Shown here: positions 8,289 to 19,386 of the stretch, piece after piece | How positions within the stretch are numbered: the stretch's first letter is position 1 | How the letters are laid out: the number at the start of each line of letters is the position of its first letter | Assembly (NCBI RefSeq): GCF_049800955.1 | Contig: NZ_JBNAGA010000002.1 | Location: forward strand, 1,178,001 to 1,242,000 | Direction: 5' to 3' | Source of the DNA: JAKVBH01 sp049800955 | Lineage (GTDB): Bacteria > Pseudomonadota > Alphaproteobacteria > Rhodobacterales > Rhodobacteraceae | DNA: 64,000 bases | Translations under genes and position numbers: made by a program | The notes under the pieces: model-generated | Seen by the model: only the letters and a program-made list of their open reading frames with translations | Told to the model about the DNA's origin: nothing | The model's database searches: none

Positions 8289-9251
8289 TCAGACGAGGCT
8301 GTCGTCGATACCCTTGCAAGCCTCGACGAGGCCTTTCACAGCATTCACTGACGTGTCGAACATCTCTTGCTCTTCTTTGTTGAGCTTGATGTTCACAATT
8401 TTCTCGATCCCGCCTGCGCCGATGATGGTCGGCACACCGACATACATGCCTTCGAGGCCAAACTCGCCATCGCAATAGGCAGCACAGGGAAGAACGCGCT
8501 TTTGGTCTTTCAGATAGGCCTCCGCCATCTCGACCGCGGACGTGGCGGGCGCGTAGAAGGCAGAGCCTGTTTTCAGAAGGCCAACGATTTCCGCGCCACC
8601 ATCGCGCGTGCGCTGTACGATCGCGTCGAGTTTCTCTTGGGTTGTCCAGCCCATGTCGACGAGGTCTGGGAGCGGGATGCCCGCGACAGTGGAATACCGT
8701 ACGGAGGGCACCATCGTGTCGCCATGGCCGCCCAAAACGAAGGCCGTGACATCTTTCATCGATACTTCAAATTCTTCCGCAAGGAAGTGACGGAAGCGTG
8801 CGCTGTCCAATACGCCAGCCATGCCGCACACTTTGTGTGCTGGAAGGCCCGAGAATTGCTGCAAAGCCCAAACCATCGCGTCCAGCGGGTTGGTGATGCA
8901 GATAACAAAAGCATCGGGAGCGTTGTCGCGAATGCCTTCGCCGACGGACTTCATGACCTTGAGGTTGATGCCCAGCAGATCATCGCGGCTCATGCCCGGC
9001 TTGCGCGGCACACCGGCCGTTACGATGCACACATCGGCGCCGGCAATATCCTCGTAGCTTTGGGTGCCCGACAGGCTTGCGTCAAAGCCTTCCGACGGGC
9101 CGGATTCTGCGATGTCGAGCGCTTTGCCCTCGGGTGTCCCTTCCGCGATGTCGAACAAAACGACATCTCCGAGTTCTTTGAGGGCGAGGAGGTGAGCGAG
9201 CGTGCCACCGATCTGACCTGCGCCGATGAGCGCGATCTTGGGTCTGGCCAT
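8289..9251 (-). CDS. mdh: Malate dehydrogenase
   Basis: NAD-dependent malate dehydrogenase of the LDH-like type, which oxidises malate to oxaloacetate. It has 320 residues, with an N-terminal GAGQIGGTLAHLL nucleotide loop, the ITNPLDAMVW segment and the catalytic histidine in GGHGDTMVP. The ATG at 9251 fits the family start, although the frame is open upstream. It is transcribed alone. Unlike sucC and sdhC, its upstream region has no TGTGATCACA site. It would use the malate made by Mcl2, encoded nearby. Confidence 0.97.
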   Translation of the reverse strand: MARPKIALIGAGQIGGTLAHLLALKELGDVVLFDIAEGTPEGKALDIAESGPSEGFDASLSGTQSYEDIAGADVCIVTAGVPRKPGMSRDDLLGINLKVMKSVGEGIRDNAPDAFVICITNPLDAMVWALQQFSGLPAHKVCGMAGVLDSARFRHFLAEEFEVSMKDVTAFVLGGHGDTMVPSVRYSTVAGIPLPDLVDMGWTTQEKLDAIVQRTRDGGAEIVGLLKTGSAFYAPATSAVEMAEAYLKDQKRVLPCAAYCDGEFGLEGMYVGVPTIIGAGGIEKIVNIKLNKEEQEMFDTSVNAVKGLVEACKGIDDSLV

Positions 9252-9409
9252 GGAATTAATCTCCGGTCCGGTTTGTTTGGGAGGCTGGTTAAGCACTCGC
9301 GCGAGTTGACGCAAGTCCGCCGCGCTGCGGCGTGTGCGCGCGTGTGGCTGGTCGGACAGCGCATTTGCTCCTAAAAGCCGGGTCAAGACAGCCGCTTGGA
9401 CAGCTCCGA

Positions 9410-10165
9410 ATGATCGCTCTTGATACAAATTTTTTTCTGATTGCGGTGCCTGCGGTCATCTTCGCGGGCATCTCCAAGGCTGGATTTGGGTCGGGGGCCG
9501 CGTTTGCGTCTGCTTCGATTCTTGCGCTTGTACTGCCGCCCGGGCAGGCCCTGGGGATCATGCTGCCACTGCTTATGCTGGTGGATGTGTTTTCGTTAAA
9601 ACCCTATTGGGGAAAGTGGGCCAAGCCCGAGGCGCGCGCGCTGATACTGGGCGGTTTGCCGGGTGTGGCGCTTGGGATTGCACTGTGGCGCGTGGCCAAT
9701 GACGACATGCTTCGTTTCTTGATCGGAGCCGTATCGCTGGCCTTTGTTGCTTGGCAACTCGCGAAGGCGCGCGGATTGATCCGTATCCGTAAAGGCGCGG
9801 GATCTTCGTGGATTGGCTATCTGGCGGGGACGGTGGCTGGATTTACAAGCTTTGTAAGTCATGCGGGCGGTCCGCCCGCGGCGGTTTATTTGCTCTCGCG
9901 GGGGCTCGAAAAAACCACCTACCAAGCGACAACTGTGTTGGTGTTTTGGGTGATCAATGTCGCGAAATTCGTGCCGTATGCCTTTTTGGGCATCTTCACG
10001 GTCGAGACATTGATGATCGATCTATACCTGATACCCGCCGCGCTGGTCGGCACTTGGCTGGGGGTCTATGCGCATCGATTTGTCTCGGAGAGTGTATTCT
10101 TTGCGATCACTTATGTGCTTTTAAGCCTGACCGGCAGCAAACTGATCTGGGACGCGCTGACCTGA
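9410..10165 (+). CDS. TSUP/TauE-SafE family membrane permease
   Basis: A 251-residue inner-membrane protein with about eight hydrophobic segments, of the TauE/SafE (TSUP) family that moves sulfite, sulfoacetate or related organic anions. The N-terminal FAGISKAGFGSG segment and the internal AGTVAGFTSFVSHAGGPPAAVYLL segment are the two family repeats. The substrate cannot be told from sequence. The ATG at 9410 starts the first membrane segment directly. It is divergent from mdh. Confidence 0.88.
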   Translation: MIALDTNFFLIAVPAVIFAGISKAGFGSGAAFASASILALVLPPGQALGIMLPLLMLVDVFSLKPYWGKWAKPEARALILGGLPGVALGIALWRVANDDMLRFLIGAVSLAFVAWQLAKARGLIRIRKGAGSSWIGYLAGTVAGFTSFVSHAGGPPAAVYLLSRGLEKTTYQATTVLVFWVINVAKFVPYAFLGIFTVETLMIDLYLIPAALVGTWLGVYAHRFVSESVFFAITYVLLSLTGSKLIWDALT

Positions 10166-10186
10166 TCGCAGCGCGCCCTCATGGCA

Positions 10187-10498
10187 TCACGCGTCGTCAC
10201 CACCAACAGGCAGGGATTCCGCAAGGGTTTCGTAGGCTTGCCCACTGGCGACCAGACAGGTCAGGCCCGCCGGCGAGGTCACAGTGATCGTCCAGCTCCC
10301 GGTTTCCTCGGATGCAAAAACCTCGATCACATGGTTGTTTGCGCCAAGGCCCATGGACTGGCGCGATTCACCATAGCCATCGGCAAGCCTTGTCAGGACC
10401 CGATCGCGAGGCCCACAATTCTGATTTTGTGCTGTAGCGTCGCTGGTAGTCAACGCGAGGGTCGCAAGTCCAGCGGCGCAGGTCAGAAGATAGTTCAT
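10187..10498 (-). CDS. Small hypothetical secreted protein
   Basis: A 103-residue protein with a signal peptide (MNYLLTCAAGLATLALTTSDATA) and a mature domain of about 80 residues with two cysteines (NCGPRD and GLTCLVAS), probably one disulfide. The segment GSWTITVTSPAGLTCLV looks like a small periplasmic beta domain found in many roseobacter hypothetical proteins. AGAAGGGA lies before the ATG. It converges on the TSUP gene with 21 bp between. Function unknown. Confidence 0.75.
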   Translation of the reverse strand: MNYLLTCAAGLATLALTTSDATAQNQNCGPRDRVLTRLADGYGESRQSMGLGANNHVIEVFASEETGSWTITVTSPAGLTCLVASGQAYETLAESLPVGGDDA

Positions 10499-10768
10499 CT
10501 CATTTCCCTTCTGGTTCGAGAGCCTGCCGGGTCATCCGCGAGTGTTGCGGACGGGCTGGCCCTGTAAGTTGCTTTCCGCGCCTGTCCCTTCCATTGTCTG
10601 TGTAGTGTGCGACATGGGTCTCCCGGTGAACGGCGTGATGTAAGCCTGTGGCACAAAGGTTAAAAAACGTCTTAAACCGACGTGCGTTGCTTTGGACGCG
10701 AAATTTTTTGCTGCAATGCGGCATATTGAGTCTTGTAGTATCTCGAAAAAAATGCCCCATTCCGCGCA

Positions 10769-10783
10769 AGAATATTGCGCAAT
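10769..10783 (+). promoter_or_regulatory. Candidate palindromic operator upstream of mcl2
   Basis: This site contains AGAATATTGC (8 of 10 matches to the palindrome GCAATATTGC) overlapping a perfect ATTGCGCAAT palindrome, with a GCGCAA half copy just before. Similar sites precede ecm and ccr, two other ethylmalonyl-CoA pathway genes. It lies about 20 bases upstream of the mcl2 ATG. The regulator is not known. Confidence 0.4.
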
Positions 10784-10803
10784 ACGACTCAAGAGGTCCC
10801 GAC

Positions 10804-11658
<855 letters not shown>

Positions 11659-11661
11659 AAC

Positions 11662-12207
11662 ATGCTATTATTGATCATCGGTATCCTCCTCTGGGTGGCC
11701 GCGCATTACTTCAAGCGACTGGCGCCAGCGAAGAGGGCTGGCATGGGCGATGCCGGCAAAGGCGTTGTGACCGTCGGAATTCTCGCGGGCCTTGTGCTCA
11801 TGATCCTAGGGTACCGATGGGCCGAGTTCATTCCCGTTTGGTCGCCACCCGGATTCATGGTGCATATCAACAACCTTCTGATGCTCGTGGGGGTTTTTGT
11901 CTTTGGTATGTCTGCCACTACGGGCCGTTTGCGTGGCAAGATGCGGCACCCGCAGCTGACCGCTGTAAAGATCTGGGCTGTGGCCCATCTCCTCGTAAAC
12001 GGGGATCTGGCGTCAATTATCCTCTTCGGCAGCATGTTGGCCTGGGCTGTGGGTTCCGTGATCCTGATCAATCGGGCGGAGGACTGGCAACGGCCTGAAC
12101 CGGGTGATGCGAAGAAAGACGTCCTGCTGATCGTCATCACCATTGTAGTATTTGCCCTCATGACAGGAGCGCACGCTCTCCTGGGCGTTTGGCCATTCCC
12201 GGGGTAA
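11662..12207 (+). CDS. NnrU family membrane protein
   Basis: A 181-residue inner-membrane protein with about five hydrophobic segments (near residues 1-14, 36-52, 66-84, 110-135 and 150-175), matching the NnrU family. That family is named after a denitrification locus but its role is poorly known. It starts 3 bp after mcl2 and is followed 4 bp later by the DUF1737 gene, so it is embedded in the mcl2-mch operon. No denitrification gene is nearby, so its job here is probably different. Confidence 0.82.
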   Translation: MLLLIIGILLWVAAHYFKRLAPAKRAGMGDAGKGVVTVGILAGLVLMILGYRWAEFIPVWSPPGFMVHINNLLMLVGVFVFGMSATTGRLRGKMRHPQLTAVKIWAVAHLLVNGDLASIILFGSMLAWAVGSVILINRAEDWQRPEPGDAKKDVLLIVITIVVFALMTGAHALLGVWPFPG

Positions 12208-12211
12208 CGCA

Positions 12212-12415
12212 ATGAAATTATACCGTTTTTTGTCTGGCGACGATTCATCAGCGTTTTGCCACAAGGTTTCTGACGCTCTGTCCAAAGGGTGGGAGCTGTA
12301 TGGTTCGCCAACCTATGCCTTTGATGCGGCCAATGGTGTCATGCGCTGCGGGCAGGCTGTCGTGAAAGAGGTCGATGGCAGCTATTCCGCCGATATCAAA
12401 CTCGGAGATCACTAA
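12212..12415 (+). CDS. DUF1737 domain protein
   Basis: A 67-residue soluble protein of the DUF1737 type (KLYRFLSGDDSSAFCHKV, then KGWELYGSPTYAFDAA, then CGQAVVKEV). The whole protein is one small alpha/beta domain without catalytic motifs. It has 3-4 bp gaps on both sides within the mcl2-nnrU-mch operon, so it is translated together with ethylmalonyl-CoA pathway enzymes. Function unknown. Confidence 0.85.
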   Translation: MKLYRFLSGDDSSAFCHKVSDALSKGWELYGSPTYAFDAANGVMRCGQAVVKEVDGSYSADIKLGDH

Positions 12416-12418
12416 CTC

Positions 12419-13450
12419 ATGGCGAAGACGAATGCGGGCCGCTTTTTTGAAGACTATCAGATCGGGCAGGTGATCCAGCACGCGGTGCCTCGGACGATCT
12501 CAGGCGGTGAGCGGGCACTCTACCACGCGATTTATCCAGCGCGTCACGCGCTTTATTCGTCGGATGAGTTCGCGCGGTCCTGCGGCTTACCTTCTTCTCC
12601 CATTGATGATCTTGTGGCGTTTCACGTCGTCTTCGGCAAATCGGTGCCTGATATTTCCCTCAACGCAGTGGCTAATCTGGGGTATGCGGAAGCCCGTTGG
12701 CTGCAGCCGGTCTACGCGGGCGATACGTTGCGCGCGTCCTCGGAAGTAATTGGCCTGAAGCAAAACTCGTCGGGCAAAACCGGTGTCGTCTATGTGCGCA
12801 CAACGGGCTACAACCAAAACGATGCTGCGGTCATGTCGTTTGTGCGCTGGGTCATGGTGCGTAAGCGCGATTCTGAGGCTCCTGCGCCTGACACAATCGT
12901 TCCGCAGACCGCACCCCACGTTGCTGCCGCTGACCTCGTTGTGCCGGATGGTATGACTTTTGAGAATTATGACGTCGATCTGTCAGGCGAGAGCTACCGG
13001 CTTGGTGATTACGAGATTGGCGAGAAAATCGATCACGTGGACGGGGTGACCATCGAGGAAGCCGAGCACATGATGGTCACGCGATTGTGGCAAAATACGT
13101 CCAAAACGCATTTTGACGTGGGTCAACGGCCCGACGGCCGTCGCCTGATCTATGGTGGACATATTATTTCGATGGCCCGTGCGTTGAGTTTCAACGGGCT
13201 GGCCAATGCCCAAATGATGGTGGCGATCAACTCGGGCGCGCATGCCAACCCGTGTTTCTCCGGCGATACCGTTCGGGCCTGGAGCGAAGTGTTGGACAAG
13301 GCGGAGACGTCCGCGCCAGGCATTGGCGCGCTGCGCTTGCGATTGGTCGCGTATCGTTCGGGGGCGGCCTTCGAGTTGCGCGGAGAAGACGGCAAGTATC
13401 TCCCCGGTGTGTTGCTTGATCTTGACTACTGGGCGCTTGTTCCGACCTGA
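12419..13450 (+). CDS. mch: Mesaconyl-CoA hydratase (beta-methylmalyl-CoA dehydratase)
   Basis: This enzyme hydrates mesaconyl-C1-CoA to beta-methylmalyl-CoA in the ethylmalonyl-CoA pathway. Its 343 residues form two MaoC-like hot-dog domains, the first about 1-150 (GRFFEDYQIGQVIQHAVPRTIS) and the second about 185-340 (YEIGEKIDHVDGVTIEEAEH, followed by GGHIISMARALSFNGL). Length and both domain openings match Mch rather than a simple MaoC dehydratase. It is the last clear gene of mcl2-nnrU-DUF1737-mch. Confidence 0.93.
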   Translation: MAKTNAGRFFEDYQIGQVIQHAVPRTISGGERALYHAIYPARHALYSSDEFARSCGLPSSPIDDLVAFHVVFGKSVPDISLNAVANLGYAEARWLQPVYAGDTLRASSEVIGLKQNSSGKTGVVYVRTTGYNQNDAAVMSFVRWVMVRKRDSEAPAPDTIVPQTAPHVAAADLVVPDGMTFENYDVDLSGESYRLGDYEIGEKIDHVDGVTIEEAEHMMVTRLWQNTSKTHFDVGQRPDGRRLIYGGHIISMARALSFNGLANAQMMVAINSGAHANPCFSGDTVRAWSEVLDKAETSAPGIGALRLRLVAYRSGAAFELRGEDGKYLPGVLLDLDYWALVPT

Positions 13451-13489
13451 TGGGGTGCTAGGCTAAGGAAGACCAAAAGAGGACCCCTT

Positions 13490-14209
13490 ATGCGTCAATT
13501 CTCAAGCGTCTTCGTATTTCTTGCCAGCACATTGGCCGCTCAGGCCGACACCGAGCGGTTCGTCGAGTCCAATTTGCTTGGCATCCTGTACCATGAGTTG
13601 GGCCACGCTTTGATCGATCAAATGGGGCTTCCCGTTTTCGGTCAGGAGGAGGATGCCGCGGACGTTGCTTCGATTCTGTTGGTCAACGAATTGTTCGAAG
13701 AAGATCGCGCGCTGGAAATTGCATATGACGCGGCGTTCGGTTTTCTGGGCGAGGCGGATGCGTTGGAAGCGGAGGGAGAGGAACCCGCATGGTGGGACGT
13801 ACACGGGCCTGACTTGCAGCGCTATTACAATCTCGTTTGCCTGTTCGTCGGCGCTGATATCGATGCGCGCGCGGATGTTGCAGAGGAGCTTGGCCTGCCT
13901 GAAGACCGCCTGGAAACTTGCGAAGAAGAATTCGATATCGCCATTGATAGTTGGGGACCTGTGTTTGATGAATTGGGCGAGGCGGCGCCGGGACAGTCGC
14001 TACGCTACGTGGGGGGCGATACAACGCTCACGGAAAAGCTGATTGGCGCGGAAGTTGCGGCTTTGAATGACGTGTTTGTTTTGCCCAATGAAATGCCTAT
14101 CGTGGTTCAGTCCTGTGGAGAGCCCAACGCCTATTACGATCCCACGGCAGTGGAGATTGTTGTTTGTAGTGAGTTTGAGGCGTGGTTGGCGCGTATGGCC
14201 GTAGAGTGA
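13490..14209 (+). CDS. DUF4344 putative secreted zinc metallopeptidase
   Basis: A 239-residue exported protein. After a signal peptide of about 19 residues comes HELGH (residues 35-39, an HExxH zinc motif), followed by FGQEEDAADVAS, which supplies the further acidic ligand in the DUF4344 family. The mature protein is strongly acidic and has four or five cysteines. It follows mch by 39 bp with AGAGGA before the ATG, so it could be read from the same transcript. Its substrate is unknown, and peptidase activity is inferred from the motif only. Confidence 0.78.
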   Translation: MRQFSSVFVFLASTLAAQADTERFVESNLLGILYHELGHALIDQMGLPVFGQEEDAADVASILLVNELFEEDRALEIAYDAAFGFLGEADALEAEGEEPAWWDVHGPDLQRYYNLVCLFVGADIDARADVAEELGLPEDRLETCEEEFDIAIDSWGPVFDELGEAAPGQSLRYVGGDTTLTEKLIGAEVAALNDVFVLPNEMPIVVQSCGEPNAYYDPTAVEIVVCSEFEAWLARMAVE

Positions 14210-14266
14210 TCTGCGTCTGAGACGTGCTGAAACGCGAAGTCTCTGAAAGCTTTACATTTCGTTATT

Positions 14267-14297
14267 TGTGATCACAGGTTTGCGTGCTGTGATCACA
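14267..14297 (+). promoter_or_regulatory. Paired palindromic operators upstream of sdhC
   Basis: Two perfect TGTGATCACA copies (14267-14276 and 14288-14297) stand 21 bp apart, exactly as upstream of sucC, and end 115 bases before the sdhC ATG (111 at sucC). A possible promoter, TTGCGT-N18-CAAAAT (14279-14308), would place the second palindrome between -35 and -10. Flanks are also partly shared with the sucC site (TTTGTGATCACA before, CACAA...AAAA after). Confidence 0.75.
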
Positions 14298-14412
14298 ATG
14301 GTGCAAAATCCGTCAAATTGCGCCAATTCACCGCGCCCGAGACGGCCTTCACCCCCGTGACAGATAGTCAAAATTCGCTAAGACAGACTGGAAGCTCATG
14401 AAGGGACAGACC

Positions 14413-14796
14413 ATGGCCGATGTTAATCGGGGCAATCGCCCGCTTTCGCCGCATTTGACGATCTATCGTCCGCAACTGAATTCGATCACATCAATCTTGA
14501 CCCGGATCACAGGAAACGCCCTCATCGTGGCGTCCTTGTTGATCGTTTGGTGGTTCCTCGCAGCTGCGACGAGCGCGGAATACTTCGCTGTCGCCAATGC
14601 GGTACTGACGTCATGGTTTGGAGATCTTGTGATGCTGCTGTCTATTTGGGCGTTGTGGTATCACACCTTGGCGGGAGTGCGGCACCTTATCTGGGACAAT
14701 GCTATGATGCTGGAGATGGAGCAGGCCGAGGGCCTGAGCTGGATCGTCATCATCGGCTCCGCGATCCTGACAATCTTCACGATCATCGTTTTATAA
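14413..14796 (+). CDS. sdhC: Succinate dehydrogenase cytochrome b556 subunit
   Basis: A membrane anchor of complex II with 127 residues and three hydrophobic helices. It begins with MADVNRGNRPLSPHLTIYRP, the usual alphaproteobacterial opening. The HTLAGVRHLIWD motif in the second to third helix region carries the haem-ligand histidine. An in-frame ATG at 14398 exists, but ATG 14413 has AAGGGAC before it and fits homologues. It is the first gene of sdhCDA. Confidence 0.95.
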   Translation: MADVNRGNRPLSPHLTIYRPQLNSITSILTRITGNALIVASLLIVWWFLAAATSAEYFAVANAVLTSWFGDLVMLLSIWALWYHTLAGVRHLIWDNAMMLEMEQAEGLSWIVIIGSAILTIFTIIVL

Positions 14797-14807
14797 GGAG
14801 CGTTGAC

Positions 14808-15179
14808 ATGGCTTTTTTGACTGATCGCAAACGCGCCGTCGGATGGGGTTCCGCAAAATCAGGAACAGAGCATTTCTGGGCGATGAAAGTCTCGTCTGTT
14901 GGGTTGCTGGTCCTGATCCCGCTCTTTGTGTTTACCTTCGGTGGCATCCTCGGCTCTGACTACGAAACCGTCACGGCGTATTTTGCCCGTCCTTTCCCGG
15001 CGATTGTGGCCGCACTTACGCTGGCTGTCGGGTTCATGCATTTCAAAAACGGAGTGCAGGTGCTTATCGAGGACTATGCCCATGGCCTGACCGCCAAGGT
15101 CCTCATCATTTTCACGATTTGCCTGTCTTATGGCGCCGCGGCCACTGGCCTCTTCGCCATTGCCAAATTGGCCCTCTGA
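14808..15179 (+). CDS. sdhD: Succinate dehydrogenase membrane anchor subunit
   Basis: The second membrane anchor of complex II, with 123 residues and three transmembrane segments (about 26-48, 60-80 and 92-118). HFKNGVQVLIEDYAHG after helix 2 carries the conserved histidine and the Asp-Tyr pair near the quinone site. The ATG at 14808 has TAAGGAG upstream and lies 11 bp after sdhC. Confidence 0.94.
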   Translation: MAFLTDRKRAVGWGSAKSGTEHFWAMKVSSVGLLVLIPLFVFTFGGILGSDYETVTAYFARPFPAIVAALTLAVGFMHFKNGVQVLIEDYAHGLTAKVLIIFTICLSYGAAATGLFAIAKLAL

Positions 15180-15195
15180 GGCGCTGGAGAAACAA

Positions 15196-17001
<1,806 letters not shown>

Positions 17002-17028
17002 CGCACGTCTCGGACGGAAACAAAGAAG

Positions 17029-17051
17029 GGCCGCATACGCGGCCTTTTTTT
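17029..17051 (+). terminator. Rho-independent terminator after sdhA
   Basis: GGCCGC, loop ATAC, GCGGCC, then seven T residues, 27 bp after the sdhA stop. It ends the sdhCDA transcript before the opposite-strand pair that separates it from sdhB. Confidence 0.92.
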
Positions 17052-17056
17052 ATGGT

Positions 17057-18181
17057 TCAACGCTGCCGCAGCATGTCCTCTGCAAGATCATCCCAATACG
17101 CTGTTAGCTTGCGAGCAAACACAGCCTTTCGATCCAGCAGCGTCGCGCGTGTTTCAGCTTGTTTGGCCTCGGATGCGAGATGTGTGTCGATGGCCGCCAG
17201 AAAGGCGTCATGGTCCCCTTGATAGAGCATGTCGGGGGTGCCGAATTGTTCCAGAAGCTCTGCGTATTTATGCGACCATCCGATGGCAAAGCTGGGCACG
17301 CCGCTCGATAGTCCATTTGCCAGGCCGTGAAAGCGCGCTGTGACAACGAGTTTTGCGTTCGCAATATAGGCTTTGATGTCCAGCGGATGATCCAGGGCAA
17401 TAAGTTCTGTTCCGCTGGCTTTCGCGAGGCTGGACGAAAGCTCCAAGTCTGCCTGTGGCTCGTGCAAGACGATCTTGGGCGTCACACCTGAAGCCGCGAT
17501 CCGTTCCAGCACGTTCTTATAAAGTGTGGTGAGCGCCTGTGCATCCAATGCGCCGGATTTCAGCAACATCGCATTCACGACAACAGCGGCAAAGGGTGTG
17601 TCTGGTGTCGGTACGTTTCTGTCTGATGCGGAAAGGCCCAGCGTTATATCGGGAATCAGGGGAATGTCCCGGCCTGTTTCCAAACCGTTCAGATGTTTGA
17701 GAGATTGCTCGTCCCTGGCTGAGATTTTGCGTGCGCCCAACACAATAGACTTCATGTGTTTGCGCAGTTTGGTATCCTCGAACGGCCCAAATGCTTGCGG
17801 CAGGAGATAGGTGGGAAGGCCGGATTCTATGTAAGCATGGGCACGTTTTCGCGCTTTTCGGGGCCCCCACGCATCTCCATAGGCAAAGCCAGACGCATCA
17901 ATCACATGTGTGACACCCGGCCGCTCAGCGCGAAAGGCGCGGGGCTCCGCCAGCTTTGGAAAGGCTTGTTTTGCCCGATGCCAAAAGGTGTTCTCTCGGA
18001 GCGTAAAGGCATCCATGCCCAAAGCCGCGCGTGCTGCGTCGGGCCCTTGCCTAGGGGAGCAAAAGGTGATGCCGGGCAAGCGCGCACGCAGCTCCGAGAT
18101 TGCTGTGATCGCCATCAATTCCGCGCCTTTGTTGGGCAGCCAGACACCGGCGATCTCGGCGTGTATCTTAGTCGATGACAT
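17057..18181 (-). CDS. Polysaccharide pyruvyl transferase family protein
   Basis: A 374-residue protein of the polysaccharide pyruvyl transferase (WcaK-like) family, which adds ketal-linked pyruvate to sugars of surface polysaccharides. The N-terminus has GVWLPNKGAELMAITAI, and the C-terminal half has TARFHGLANGLSSGVPSFAIGWSHKY, the family signature. ATG 18181 was chosen because GAGGTT precedes it; it overlaps the end of the nitroreductase-like gene by 14 bp, indicating translational coupling. It lies opposite to sdh, between sdhA and sdhB. The sugar target is unknown. Confidence 0.85.
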   Translation of the reverse strand: MSSTKIHAEIAGVWLPNKGAELMAITAISELRARLPGITFCSPRQGPDAARAALGMDAFTLRENTFWHRAKQAFPKLAEPRAFRAERPGVTHVIDASGFAYGDAWGPRKARKRAHAYIESGLPTYLLPQAFGPFEDTKLRKHMKSIVLGARKISARDEQSLKHLNGLETGRDIPLIPDITLGLSASDRNVPTPDTPFAAVVVNAMLLKSGALDAQALTTLYKNVLERIAASGVTPKIVLHEPQADLELSSSLAKASGTELIALDHPLDIKAYIANAKLVVTARFHGLANGLSSGVPSFAIGWSHKYAELLEQFGTPDMLYQGDHDAFLAAIDTHLASEAKQAETRATLLDRKAVFARKLTAYWDDLAEDMLRQR

Positions 18182-19211
18182 GCAGAACCTCATGCACGGG
18201 GCGCTTCGCGGAGAACGGAATTTTACTCTCGGATTTGGGCCGCCCAATCCCGATCAACATCACGGGAACCTCATAGGGCGCCAGCCCTACGAGCTCCCGC
18301 AGAGCGTCGTGGTTCTCGGGAATGTCAGGCCAATTAATCGGCACGCTCCCAAGCCCCGCGGCGGTGAGACCTTGCATGAACGCCATAGATGCAAGCCCTG
18401 CGTCGATGAAAATCAGATGCCGGTCTCTGGGGTGGGCATACATGGAGAGGTTTCCAACCACGGCGACAACCATGGGGAGGGCCTCTCCAAAACCAGCCGT
18501 GCCCAAAGGCAGGTCGGTGATGCTTTTCACCATGTCGCGGGATTGAGCCGCGATGAAACGAAAGGGCTGACGGTTGCACGCGCTGGGGGCTTGGAGCGCG
18601 CAAGCGGCGGCTTCCTCGATGAGGTGCATCGGCACGGGTGCCTCTTCAAACCAACGCTGGGAGCGTCGCGCCCGGCAGAGCGCGTGATAGGCCTCCAAAT
18701 CGGGCAGCTTCGACAATTCCGAGCCAACATATCCGGCAAGATCCTGGACAGCGTAAGGGGTGTAAGATGTCTGCGCGTCGAAGCTAAGGGGAGATGCGGC
18801 ATCCCAGTCTGTTTTCGCCCGCTCAACGATCTCGGAGGAGGTGTCGACAACGTCAAAATAGGTTTGCAGAACGTCATGCGCCCATTTGAGCTCCTCCTTT
18901 TCTGCCGAGGGTTGGTGGCTCAGCATCCTGTAGAGCTTCGTGGTCTCTGCGATATATTTCTCGGCAAACACAGCTTTGCGCGGGCCCGGTATACACAGGC
19001 CCTTTTCGATCCGATGCACATTGCGTCGCAACAGCGCGGAGCTTTTCTTGGCATCATTTTGCTCGGCGCGAAACGCCGCCAAGCCTGCATCTACCGCAAC
19101 GCGCTCTGCCGTCAGCGCGTCTTCCATGGCTTGGGCCATGCGCGCCGCTTGTTTTTCTTCTTTTGAACGCTTGGGTTTTTTGCGGCCCAAGAGTTTACGC
19201 AATGTGACCAT
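18168..19211 (-). CDS. Nitroreductase family protein with N-terminal extension
   Basis: A 347-residue protein. The C-terminal half (about 165-347) is a nitroreductase-like FMN domain (RRSQRWFEEAPVP, APSACNRQPFRF, LPLGTAGFGEALPMVVAV, then SMAFMQGLTAAGLGS). The N-terminal 160 residues are charged and helical, with RNVHRIEKGLCIPGPRKAVF, a region seen in nitroreductase-like proteins of polysaccharide loci. Its gene overlaps the pyruvyl transferase gene, so the two probably act together, perhaps on a surface polymer. The actual substrate is unknown. Confidence 0.82.
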   Translation of the reverse strand: MVTLRKLLGRKKPKRSKEEKQAARMAQAMEDALTAERVAVDAGLAAFRAEQNDAKKSSALLRRNVHRIEKGLCIPGPRKAVFAEKYIAETTKLYRMLSHQPSAEKEELKWAHDVLQTYFDVVDTSSEIVERAKTDWDAASPLSFDAQTSYTPYAVQDLAGYVGSELSKLPDLEAYHALCRARRSQRWFEEAPVPMHLIEEAAACALQAPSACNRQPFRFIAAQSRDMVKSITDLPLGTAGFGEALPMVVAVVGNLSMYAHPRDRHLIFIDAGLASMAFMQGLTAAGLGSVPINWPDIPENHDALRELVGLAPYEVPVMLIGIGRPKSESKIPFSAKRPVHEVLHVID

Positions 19212-19322
19212 GAGATCCCCATCTCCAAAGATCGCCGCCCAATGTCAAAAATCTTGACGCTCGTGATCTCTTCCGCATGTGCAATTAGGACAATTTGCCC
19301 TATTTTCTCAGCTGTCTACACT

Positions 19323-19351
19323 TTGTCAGCGCTCGCGCAAACATCTATACT
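19323..19351 (+). promoter_or_regulatory. Sigma-70 promoter of sdhB
   Basis: TTGTCA (19323-19328), a 17-base spacer and TATACT (19346-19351), five of six matches to each consensus hexamer. Transcription would start near 19358, about 30 bases before the sdhB ATG, giving sdhB its own promoter. Confidence 0.7.
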
Positions 19352-19386
19352 CAGACCCAACTCAGACGATAAAGGAACGCCTGCTG

